Notes under the pieces: model-generated
Database searches by the model: none
The model's input: the letters and a program-made list of their open reading frames with translations, nothing else
Told to the model about the DNA's origin: nothing
Part shown: piece after piece, positions 57,801 to 64,000 of the stretch
Layout of the letters: each line of letters begins with the position of its first letter
Numbering within the stretch: position 1 is the stretch's first letter
Origin: Ditibartonella apis
GTDB lineage: Bacteria; Pseudomonadota; Alphaproteobacteria; Rhizobiales; Rhizobiaceae
DNA length: 64,000 nt
Direction of reading: 5' to 3'
Assembly (NCBI RefSeq): GCF_001952075.1
Contig: NZ_LXYU01000003.1
Coordinates: 434,001 to 498,000 of the forward strand
Position numbers and translations under genes: made by a program

Positions 57801-58672
57801 GGCAGATGAATTTGATGCCGTTCTTCGTTATTGACGGTAGCTCGAACCGTTATGAAACGGGAAGCCATGCAAATGTTGACGGTTTCAATATGGCTGTCGG
57901 ATTGGCAACCGGCTTTGAACTTGCGGACAAACATCCGGTAACGCTCGGTGCATTCTTCGAATATGGCCGTGGTACATATGACACCTATAACAGCTTTGCC
58001 AATTATGCATCGGTTCATGGTGACGGTGACACGCACTATACAGGTGGCGGTGTTCTCGGCCGGATTGATTTTGCCGGTACAGGCTTAGGTCTTGTTAACA
58101 AACTTGACGCGGGTCAGGCGGACGGGCTTTATGCAGAAGCATCGTTCCGTGCTGGTCATCTTGACACCGATTTTGACACGGATGACTTGTTGGGTGAATT
58201 CGGCGAGGGGAGCGATTACGACAGTGGTGCGGACTATTACGGCCTACATGGTGGTGTCGGTTATGTCATGAATTTCGACGAACGTAATTCGGTTGATGTC
58301 TATGGCCGCTATTTCTGGACGAGAGTTGATAGCGAAACCGTTGATGTCGGTCGTGACCGTTTGCACTTCGATGAAGCAGATAGTTCGCGTTTACGCATCG
58401 GTACCAGATATACGATGATTTATAACCAACAGCTCAAGCCATATGTCGGTATTGCTTACGATCATGAATTTGATGGTGAAGTTGCAGCCCGTGCTTATGG
58501 ATTGAAATTGGACAAGCCGTCGCTTGAAGGTGACACAGGCATTGTGGAAGCTGGTATTTCTATGAAACCGGTTAGCACGATTGATGCTTTGAGTGTTGAT
58601 GTCAGCGGTCAAGGATTTATCGGCAGACGTGAAGGCGGCGGTGGCGGTCTCAAGATCAAATACCAGTTCTGA
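54866..58672 (+). CDS. Type Va autotransporter with a beta-helix repeat passenger
   Basis: A 1268-residue surface protein. ATG 54866 begins a normal signal peptide (KKYFSTTVSALTLVLAVAGA...AWA); the frame continues 81 bases upstream. The passenger (about 30-800) consists of about 20 imperfect repeats of 25-35 residues built on V-x-(hydrophobic)-x-GG-x-(V/I)-x3-(V/I)-x-GG, a parallel beta-helix pattern. Residues about 829-925 are almost pure Asn/Gly/Ser, then comes a helical linker (RVASLGFLNQGADLIANSG). The beta-barrel (about 976-1268) ends in KIKYQF with a terminal Phe for outer-membrane assembly. Likely adhesin or surface coat protein; the ligand is unknown. Confidence 0.92.
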   Translation: MNKKYFSTTVSALTLVLAVAGANMSTAWAEEITYNGTEADYNNYHSEDNGTYVTSHLSGQGNTVTIDNTNNLTDDYKAPDTVAGASVRNRTTSGNTVNIQGKAKVTGDVYGAIVGEGDFVADGNKVIITDGQIGGPVMGGISNDGSANNNSVEFSGGNVAGEIFGGAGATGASGNTVTLNGGTVSRVTYGGSSSSGDVKNNSVVVKSGSYGNNIFAGYTNATGVVDNNTLTLNSGTTTVLVAGGASSKGASVSNNHVIMDGSAIASQIAGGFIFGEAEQGAADGNSITISGTSTVNSSAYGGSVDVGNGSATNNVTTISGNANVAEAGGGIALNGTAQGNKLVINGGAVQRGYGGVSMHGSVKQNTVEMSGGTVANQIIGGRSQYSGNNPNAVSVSGNQVTITGGTVEEDVMGGGADTAGNVTGNAVTMSGDGTNVKGNLVAGLSKLGDVSDNTVTLNGGSVGKFVVGGQATNGRADRNVINVTGGSVSGNIFAGQANKGTDKNEVHVSGGTINGQITGGYSTNSSSTNNVVTVKKVTVTGDITSGYVEKLENTEGSGNVEGNSLTISDEAKIEASPENDTKNVNVVTSGYTQSGLALKNTLLVTSKAEVNKGVVAGVSENGNVSENSLTISGGAHLLRYGVGGKTLIGDATNNSVSIEDATIDGNVYGGVTSNGNATNNLITLTGGNVKIGGTVYGGFFDGETRSAGDVFTGNTLNLVHFRGELGGIENVQNYNWILPKDVVNNDALVRITGENPVNLSNTTHKVAIDNDGNRLTVGDKITLIDKTANAPTSTMEVKQGNFLIYDMKAEQSGDGYVLTAQNSEAVKEEHSGDTNNGGNNGGENTSNNSGSSNANGSGHNSNNAGSNGGENTVGNSGNTGANNGANANQNNGNSGNTSNTGNLPNVNIGGTNNTGNTAHGEQGESGNRELAGRINPQTKAFSEGRVASLGFLNQGADLIANSGIRAAKSSVAEGRNNPWQMNLMPFFVIDGSSNRYETGSHANVDGFNMAVGLATGFELADKHPVTLGAFFEYGRGTYDTYNSFANYASVHGDGDTHYTGGGVLGRIDFAGTGLGLVNKLDAGQADGLYAEASFRAGHLDTDFDTDDLLGEFGEGSDYDSGADYYGLHGGVGYVMNFDERNSVDVYGRYFWTRVDSETVDVGRDRLHFDEADSSRLRIGTRYTMIYNQQLKPYVGIAYDHEFDGEVAARAYGLKLDKPSLEGDTGIVEAGISMKPVSTIDALSVDVSGQGFIGRREGGGGGLKIKYQF

Positions 58673-58737
58673 TCAACCTTCGTCAATTTTGATTTTAATA
58701 AACTATTTTCCGGAATTTCAGGAAAATTGAATATTGA

Positions 58738-58780
58738 AAGCCTGTGCTTTTTCGACTGGAAAGAGTGCAGGCTTCTTTTT
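58738..58780 (+). terminator. Rho-independent terminator after the autotransporter
   Basis: AAGCCTG (58738-58744), an imperfectly paired loop and CAGGCTT (58768-58774), followed by CTTTTTT. It lies 66 bases after the autotransporter stop. Confidence 0.75.
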
Positions 58781-59321
58781 TATAGTTGTTTATGCTCGAT
58801 TATTTCCTGTTTTCACCGAGTGATGTGAATGGAGGGAGTGTCGAAATTTTAAAACGAAAATTTGTGATTCCACGAAAATCAAAAAATTCTATTTGGGAAT
58901 TGTTCCAATCCTGATAATATTTGTATATTAAAAATATTCATAAATATTTACAAAATATATATTTAATCTAAAAAAATAATACTGATTCTATAAAAAATAA
59001 TATATTATATATTATTTAAAGATATATATGAAAATATAATATATATTTTTATATATAGAACAAATAATTTTATTTCTAATTTTTTTATGGATGTTTTTTT
59101 GAGCGATAATTTTGAGCGATAAATTGGGAAAAAACGTTTTATACAGATTTTTTAAAAAGTGGGAAAATAAGGAAAGTGATATTGCCGGGTTATGTAGGAT
59201 GCGGAAATATGCCGGTCTGATAAAATTCCGGCATCGGCATTGAGGCCGGCAGTAATCGAAGTTATTAAAACCTGCACAATGTATCCCGTATCAACAAGTT
59301 GTATGTCGGAGTTCTAAAAAA
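58781..59321. other. Very AT-rich intergenic region after the autotransporter
   Basis: 541 bases with no gene. 58921-59040 has only 9 G or C in 120 bases by my count and contains runs of TATA/ATAT that could form cruciforms or bend strongly. It mirrors the AT-rich block at 53761-53880 on the other side of the autotransporter. Confidence 0.6.
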
Positions 59322-60002
59322 ATGTTCAAACTTCACATTGCAAACAAAAACTATTCCTCATGGTCGCTCCGCCCGTGGGTTCTAATGAAAACATTGGGGA
59401 TAGAGTTTGAAGAAATAAAGCATTATTTCAAGCAGGATAATTATAGTCAATTTAAAGTTTTTTCACCTTCGGCAAGAGTTCCGGTTCTTATTGATGGCAC
59501 GATCACTGTTTGGGACAGTCTTGCGATAACAGAATATTTGTATGAAAGTTACCACAATGTATGGCCGACAAACCGTGTTGCGCGAGCTTGGGCGCGTTCA
59601 GCCGCTGCTGAAATGCATTCGTCTTTTCAGGCGTTAAGGGCACAATGCCCGATGTCGGTAGGTGTTATTGCGAAACTGAAAAAACTAACTCCGGAACTTG
59701 AAAATGATATTCGTCGCGTGGATGAACTCTTTGTATCCGCACAAGAAAAATTCAATGGGCCGTTCCTTGCCGGAGACAGATTTACTGCTGTTGATGCGTT
59801 TTTCTGCCCGGTGGCATTCCGTATCAAAAACTATAACCTTAAATTAAGTAGGAAATCGATGGGCTATATAGAACAACTCATTGCACTCTCTTCTATGCAG
59901 GAATGGTTGCAGCTAGCATTGGAAGAGCAGGAGACGGATCCGATGGAGGAGCAACAACTTGATCGATACGCTATTCGCATTAAAGATCTCAGGGAGATTT
60001 GA
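59322..60002 (+). CDS. Glutathione S-transferase family protein
   Basis: A 226-residue GST. The N-terminal thioredoxin-like domain (about 1-80) has NKNYSSWSLRPWVLMKTLGI (Ser/Arg glutathione-site region), ARVPVLIDG with the cis-Pro, and VWDSLAITEYL with the Glu/Ser-type motif (D-S-x-x-I). The C-terminal helical domain (about 90-210) has FLAGDRFTAVDAFFCPVAFRI with the N-capping motif. Substrate unknown; probably detoxification. GGAG lies about 10 bases before ATG 59322. Stands alone. Confidence 0.92.
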   Translation: MFKLHIANKNYSSWSLRPWVLMKTLGIEFEEIKHYFKQDNYSQFKVFSPSARVPVLIDGTITVWDSLAITEYLYESYHNVWPTNRVARAWARSAAAEMHSSFQALRAQCPMSVGVIAKLKKLTPELENDIRRVDELFVSAQEKFNGPFLAGDRFTAVDAFFCPVAFRIKNYNLKLSRKSMGYIEQLIALSSMQEWLQLALEEQETDPMEEQQLDRYAIRIKDLREI

Positions 60003-60559
60003 AACGCCGTATAGAGACGCGTATAAAGCCCGTGCGATAATGCAATAATACCGACCCGATCAGCAACCTGAATTCGAAGAATTGCTGCGTAGCCTTAACT
60101 CGACGAATGGTTACAGAAGAGCTTGAAAAGCAACTATACTTGCCGGGGAGACCATTTAGATCCGTTTTAACGATGAAATAGCACGGATCACATAATTGAA
60201 CGTTCTAAACCGGAAAAGAGCCGGATAGCTTTTGCCCTGTGGTTGTAAACGCTAGGGCTTTAAAAAAAGCCGAGCAAATCAAATACTCAGAACATTCAAG
60301 GTAAATAACCGGTTCCGCAATTGACGACGCATGTTATGCTGCCCATACACATGCCTAAAACAAACCGCTTTCAATATGAACTATGTCCGCCTATGACCTG
60401 AAGTGAAGTGAGCTATAATGACCGGGAAGATTAGCACAAGAAGCAATCACAAAACTTCGGGAAAACTATAACGGTTTTTTATTTTCGCATCTCTTCCAAC
60501 AATTTCCGCTTTAAAAATTTCACGGTAAAACAACAATTTATAAACAGGAAGAAGAAAAA
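60003..60559. other. Intergenic region before tRNA-Asn, nothing recognised
   Basis: 557 bases between the GST gene and tRNA-Asn with no protein-like frame of any length. I looked for an integrase tail beside the tRNA 3' end, as at tRNA-Lys, and saw none. Confidence 0.45.
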
Positions 60560-60634
60560 TGGCTCCCCGGGCCGGATTCGAACCAGCGACCAACCGGTTA
60601 ACAGCCGGTGGCTCTACCACTGAGCTACCGGGGA
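60560..60634 (-). tRNA. tRNA-Asn (GTT)
   Basis: On the minus strand: TCCCCGG acceptor, GCTCAGTGGTAGAGC D arm, anticodon loop CTGTTAA with anticodon GTT, the T arm GGTTCGAATCC, CCGGGGA, discriminator G and an encoded CCA. 75 nt, all arms paired. Confidence 0.96.
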
Positions 60635-61336
60635 ACGATGCTCATTTGTGTGATGCAGCAGGGCTATAGCAAATGAATTTATGTTTTGCAAATAGGGAAA
60701 TGCTATTTTTTAAAAAAAATCTGAATAAGTGTTCGGGATACTGCATTTACAGCACTCACACAGGGGGAAAAACGCCATTCTTGCTTGTATGTCGAAGAAG
60801 CAAATAAAGCGTGACGAAGGAAGAAGTAGGGCGAGGCTCATGCACCGAAGTGGTGGTGAAGCCATAAGGAACCCCCGTTGCACGTCCCAACCGTATTTTA
60901 AGAGATAACGGGACATAAATTTCGTCATTAGAAAAAAACGGAATTCAGAGAATATAACATCGTTTAGAGAAGGCGGCTTGAGGACAGCAATTCGAGTCTC
61001 ATGCGGGAACTATTCGTTTGTCGAAATTAACTCATTATCCGGATGAATAAATTTGATCATTGCAGTGATAACACGGATTGCAAAAAGAACTTTTCAGCAC
61101 AGACAATTTTTTAAACGCTGGCGTTATGTTGATCGGAAATGCAATCGGATAAAAGGTCAGAGAATAATTTGGAAGATAAGCGTGTGGCGCAAACGATTAG
61201 CGAAAACAGATTTGAGTCCGCTGTCGAATTTGTCTTCCAATAATGTGCAAGATTTAACAGAAAATCCGCATATTCGGTTATAGGGTGTCTTGACGGAAGC
61301 GTTTGCTTAACTTAATGACCTACGTGCATTTTATGA
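60635..61336. other. Intergenic region between tRNA-Asn and tRNA-Cys
   Basis: 702 bases. Frames of about 70-76 codons occur on both strands (60710-60928 minus, 61053-61283 plus), but none shows recognisable motifs or a good ribosome site, so I do not call a gene. Confidence 0.4.
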
Positions 61337-61410
61337 GGCCTCGTGGCGGAACGGTTACGCAGAGGACTGCAAATCCTTGTAACCCGGTTCGACTCCGGGC
61401 GAGGCCTCCA
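61337..61410 (+). tRNA. tRNA-Cys (GCA)
   Basis: GGCCTCG acceptor, short D arm, anticodon loop CTGCAAA with anticodon GCA, the T arm GGTTCGACTCC, CGAGGCC, discriminator T (the usual U73 of tRNA-Cys) and an encoded CCA. 74 nt. Confidence 0.96.
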
Positions 61411-62059
61411 TTTTGTTCCCCCCCATTGGATCGGTATTTCTGAACAGCCAGATTCTTCTACAAGTAGCCGATGTCTACATACGATTTGCCTGACCGGCTT
61501 TTAGTTCCTTAAATTTCACCACCATCCGGAGATGTGGCACTATAGTTTAAGTCTGTCAGACGGAAGATGTTTATTTCAGAAAAATTGTGAAATGATACCT
61601 GTTTCCAATCGACCGAATCGTCAATCTCATTTTCATTCGGAATATTCAATCGGAAGCAAAAATGTTGGCTTGTTACACCGACTTTTGTTGAGCTGTCCGC
61701 TGTTGTCGGTCTTAAGGATTTAGGTTTATAACTCTATGCTTTCAGGCTTTTGTAAAGTCGGACATTCTCGAACTCGGCAACATGAATGAGTGTCAGTAAA
61801 AATTTGACTTAATTCTATCGTGCTTATCACTTGATAGGTTTTCTCAGAACTTTTTCATGCGTATTTTATATATTTATGTTATAGCTACGCACAATTGGAT
61901 CACAAAGGTCTGATGACGTATTCCACTTGATTTCGCTAGTGAAACAACGAGTTTGCCAATGTTGTGATTGACTGAAGCGATGTTTTTTGCGACATCTCGT
62001 CGGGTTGTATATATTTCCGTTAAAATGTTGCGTAGTGGGTATAAAAAGGAAAATCGGTT
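61411..62059. other. Intergenic region upstream of pcm
   Basis: 649 bases without a supported gene; the 63-codon frame 61532-61723 lacks any feature. The pcm promoter should lie near the right end. Confidence 0.4.
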
Positions 62060-62734
62060 ATGGCAGCAGATTTTGCAATGCTAAGGCAGAGAATGGTCGA
62101 TGGGCAGATTCGTACAGTTGATGTGACGAAACTGTCCGTGCTCGCCGCTTTTTTGTCTATTCCCCGCGAGAAATTTGTCCCCGCGAAATTTGAAGAACTC
62201 AGTTATTCGGACGAGACAATTCCGTTGGCAGCGCCTCGTGCAGGCGGGTGCGGACGCTATTTGATGAAACCGGCGGCTCTGGCTAAATTGCTGCAGGCAG
62301 CAGATATTAAATCCGAAGATATTGTGCTCGATATTGGAGCAGGTACAGGTTATAGTGCCGCGCTTTTGTCAAAATTGGCAAGCTCTGTTATCGCTCTGGA
62401 GCAGGATGAAAAACTTGCTGCAATTGCCAATGAAAATATGCAAAAAGGCGGTTATGACAATGTTGTTGTCGTAAGTGGCGAATTGACCAAAGGCTATGCT
62501 GAAGAAGGTCCGTTTGATGTAATCCTCCTTGAAGGGGCGGTTGATTTTATTCCGGACGCGCTATTTGCACAATTGAGGGAAGGTGGTCGTCTCGTGGTTG
62601 CTGAAGGGCATGGAAATTCTGCTGTTGCGCGGGTCTATATGAAGGAAGACGGAGTTGTTTCTGCACGTCGAATATTCAACCTTGCAATCAATCCGCTGGA
62701 AGGTTTCCAGAAAACCCCGGAATTTGTTTTCTGA
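62060..62734 (+). CDS. pcm: Protein-L-isoaspartate O-methyltransferase
   Basis: AdoMet-dependent repair methyltransferase that acts on isoaspartyl residues of damaged proteins, 224 residues. Seen: MVDGQIRTVDV at the N-terminus, REKFVP, the substrate loop YLMKPAALAKLLQ, motif I VLDIGAGTGYSAALLS and ALEQDEKLA (motif II acidic residue). The canonical catalytic Ser-Gln-P region reads GRYLMKP, as in the shorter alphaproteobacterial branch, so activity may differ from E. coli Pcm. AAGGA precedes ATG 62060. The TolC-family gene follows 144 bases later, an arrangement common in Rhizobiales. Confidence 0.88.
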   Translation: MAADFAMLRQRMVDGQIRTVDVTKLSVLAAFLSIPREKFVPAKFEELSYSDETIPLAAPRAGGCGRYLMKPAALAKLLQAADIKSEDIVLDIGAGTGYSAALLSKLASSVIALEQDEKLAAIANENMQKGGYDNVVVVSGELTKGYAEEGPFDVILLEGAVDFIPDALFAQLREGGRLVVAEGHGNSAVARVYMKEDGVVSARRIFNLAINPLEGFQKTPEFVF

Positions 62735-62878
62735 GATATCTTTGAAGGGTTGCGCTTGTGCAACGTTTAAGATTTTTAATGAACTGACGCATTGCATTTT
62801 TTGGACGGTCAGGTAAATAGTAGCAACTCGTCCATGCAAGATGGATGATTGTGAATTTATATGAATAGAGGTGTAGCT

Positions 62879-64000
62879 GTGGTGAAAACAAAAAAAGCTC
62901 TGTTATCGGCTTTGTTGCTATCAGGCGTTGTTTTTGCGTCGCACCCTGTGCATGCCGAAACGCTAATGGGGGCTCTTGCCAAGGCTTACACAAATAATGG
63001 TAATCTGAACAGTGAAAGAGCGAGCGCGCGTATTCTTGACGAGGATATAGCAATCGCAAAATCCAATTTCCGCCCGCAAATCGAGGGGTTCGGTTCTTAT
63101 GCCCGCGGCCGTAGTGCTGCCACGACTTATTATACAACGACCGGGTCGTTGGGGGTACAATTAAGCCAGAAAGTCTTTGATGGCTTTGTTACCAAGAACA
63201 CGGTCGCTTCAGCAGAGGTCAAAGCACAGGCCCAGAGAGAATATTTGCGCAATACCGAGCAGAATATGCTGGTCAATGCTGCAACCGCTTATGCAAATGT
63301 TTTTCAATACAGGCAAATTGCCGAATTGCGTCGGCAGAACCTTGCAGCACTTGAAGAACAGGTTCGCGCTGACAAGGCCAAACTTGATGTCGGTGAAGGA
63401 ACACGTACAGATTTGGCTCAATCCGAAGCAGCCCGTTCTGTTGCAGTTTCCGAGCTCAGTCTTGCACGTGCCGATGTGAAGTCGGCAGAAGCTGTATATC
63501 GTCAGGTTATCGGGGCTGATCCGGATAAACTCGAACGCCCGCCGGTTTCTAAAGCACTGCCGGGTTCGCCGGATGCCGGATATAAAATCGGTGCAGCGAC
63601 TCACCCTGCAATTTTATATTCAAAATATCTGATTGACGCGAGCTCCTACAATGTAAAAGCCAAAGAAGGCGCTTTGCTTCCTCAGGTGGATTTGTCCGCA
63701 AGTACATCTTATAACCAGATTTATAATGGTCCCGGTGACGGTGGTCGGTCGAATTCCGTTGGCGTGTCGATCAATGTTCCTATCTATCAGGGTGGACGGA
63801 CGTCGGCACAAATACGCCAGTCAAAGGAACAGCTCGGTCAGGCAAGAATACAGCTTGATTTGGCACAAGATAGCGTTCGTGAAAATATGTCGTCATCCTG
63901 GTCGCAATTGGAAGGGGCTCGTGCTTCTGTCATAGCCTATCGGGATAGTGTTCGTGCTGCGGAAATTGCACTTGATGGTCGTGTTCAGGAAAACCGCGTT
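62879..64000 (+). CDS. TolC-family outer-membrane channel (BepC-like), 3' end outside window
   Basis: Outer-membrane exit duct for type I secretion and RND efflux. The frame is open to base 64000 (374 codons seen of roughly 450). Signal peptide KKALLSALLLSGVVFASHPVHA, then ETLMGALAKAYTNNGNLNSERA, typical of TolC repeats, LSQKVFDGFVTKN, DKAKLDVGEGTRTDLAQSEA (the family's conserved helical motif), and the second repeat SVGVSINVPIYQGGRT. GTG 62879 is chosen because AGAGG lies 7 bases upstream; ATG 62861 in the same frame is the alternative. Position after pcm matches Brucella/Bartonella bepC. Confidence 0.9.
   Translation, partial: MVKTKKALLSALLLSGVVFASHPVHAETLMGALAKAYTNNGNLNSERASARILDEDIAIAKSNFRPQIEGFGSYARGRSAATTYYTTTGSLGVQLSQKVFDGFVTKNTVASAEVKAQAQREYLRNTEQNMLVNAATAYANVFQYRQIAELRRQNLAALEEQVRADKAKLDVGEGTRTDLAQSEAARSVAVSELSLARADVKSAEAVYRQVIGADPDKLERPPVSKALPGSPDAGYKIGAATHPAILYSKYLIDASSYNVKAKEGALLPQVDLSASTSYNQIYNGPGDGGRSNSVGVSINVPIYQGGRTSAQIRQSKEQLGQARIQLDLAQDSVRENMSSSWSQLEGARASVIAYRDSVRAAEIALDGRVQENRV

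Noticed and set aside
60560-61410. Integrase remnant beside tRNA-Asn or tRNA-Cys
   Set aside because: I looked at the flanks of these tRNAs for recombinase motifs such as those beside tRNA-Lys and found none.

Overview
The window looks like chromosomal DNA of a low-GC alphaproteobacterium of the Rhizobiales (Hyphomicrobiales). The evidence is a rhizobial-type pcaDCHGB cluster with a divergent pcaQ, a pobA-linked five-gene ABC importer resembling the rhizobial protocatechuate transporter PcaMNVWX, a fused SecDF, and a pcm-tolC(bepC) pair like that next to Brucella and Bartonella bepC. Low GC, autotransporters, PQQ synthesis and aromatic catabolism together fit a honey-bee gut Bartonella (B. 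apis-like). That placement is an inference, not a sequence match.

Layout. 1-2.2 kb: 3' part of an aldehyde dehydrogenase and an aromatic-acid MFS transporter. 2.3-11.6 kb: a type I restriction-modification operon (hsdM, hsdS, hsdR and a YgjP-type metallopeptidase) bracketed by two decayed copies of a PhzF-family gene. 12.1-14.8 kb: a polar amino acid ABC transporter without an ATPase gene, then an integrase remnant beside tRNA-Lys. 15.3-34.9 kb: mainly housekeeping and membrane genes (TerC/CBS protein, FMN reductase, a FolB fusion, a YbhN-like protein, a YbaL-type antiporter, SecDF, a mechanosensitive channel, ilvA, a DEAD-box helicase, a sulfurtransferase, a GNAT protein), with tRNA-Leu. 35.3-46.1 kb: an aromatic catabolic block on the minus strand (ABC importer, pobA, pcaB, pcaG, pcaH, pcaC, pcaD) with pcaQ divergent. 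46.2-52.2 kb: pqqABCDE and a membrane PQQ dehydrogenase of the glucose/quinate/shikimate family, then a LacI-type regulator. 53.5-59.3 kb: a large autotransporter flanked by very AT-rich DNA. 59.3-64 kb: a GST, tRNA-Asn, tRNA-Cys, a protein-isoaspartate methyltransferase and the 5' part of a TolC-family gene.

How the genes work together. PobA turns 4-hydroxybenzoate into protocatechuate; PcaGH, PcaB, PcaC and PcaD take protocatechuate to 3-oxoadipate. PcaIJ/PcaF for the last steps are not in the window. The PQQ genes supply the cofactor of the membrane dehydrogenase. If that enzyme oxidises quinate or shikimate, it would feed the same protocatechuate pathway from plant-derived substrates. A 16-bp PcaQ-like palindrome lies between pcaD and pcaQ.

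The most unusual items are an HsdS with a C-terminal extension resembling the Panacea/SocA (DUF4065) antitoxin domain, the metallopeptidase translationally coupled to hsdR, the PhzF remnants bracketing that island, a dihydroneopterin aldolase with a roughly 220-residue N-terminal domain resembling MfnB, and the integrase tail at tRNA-Lys.
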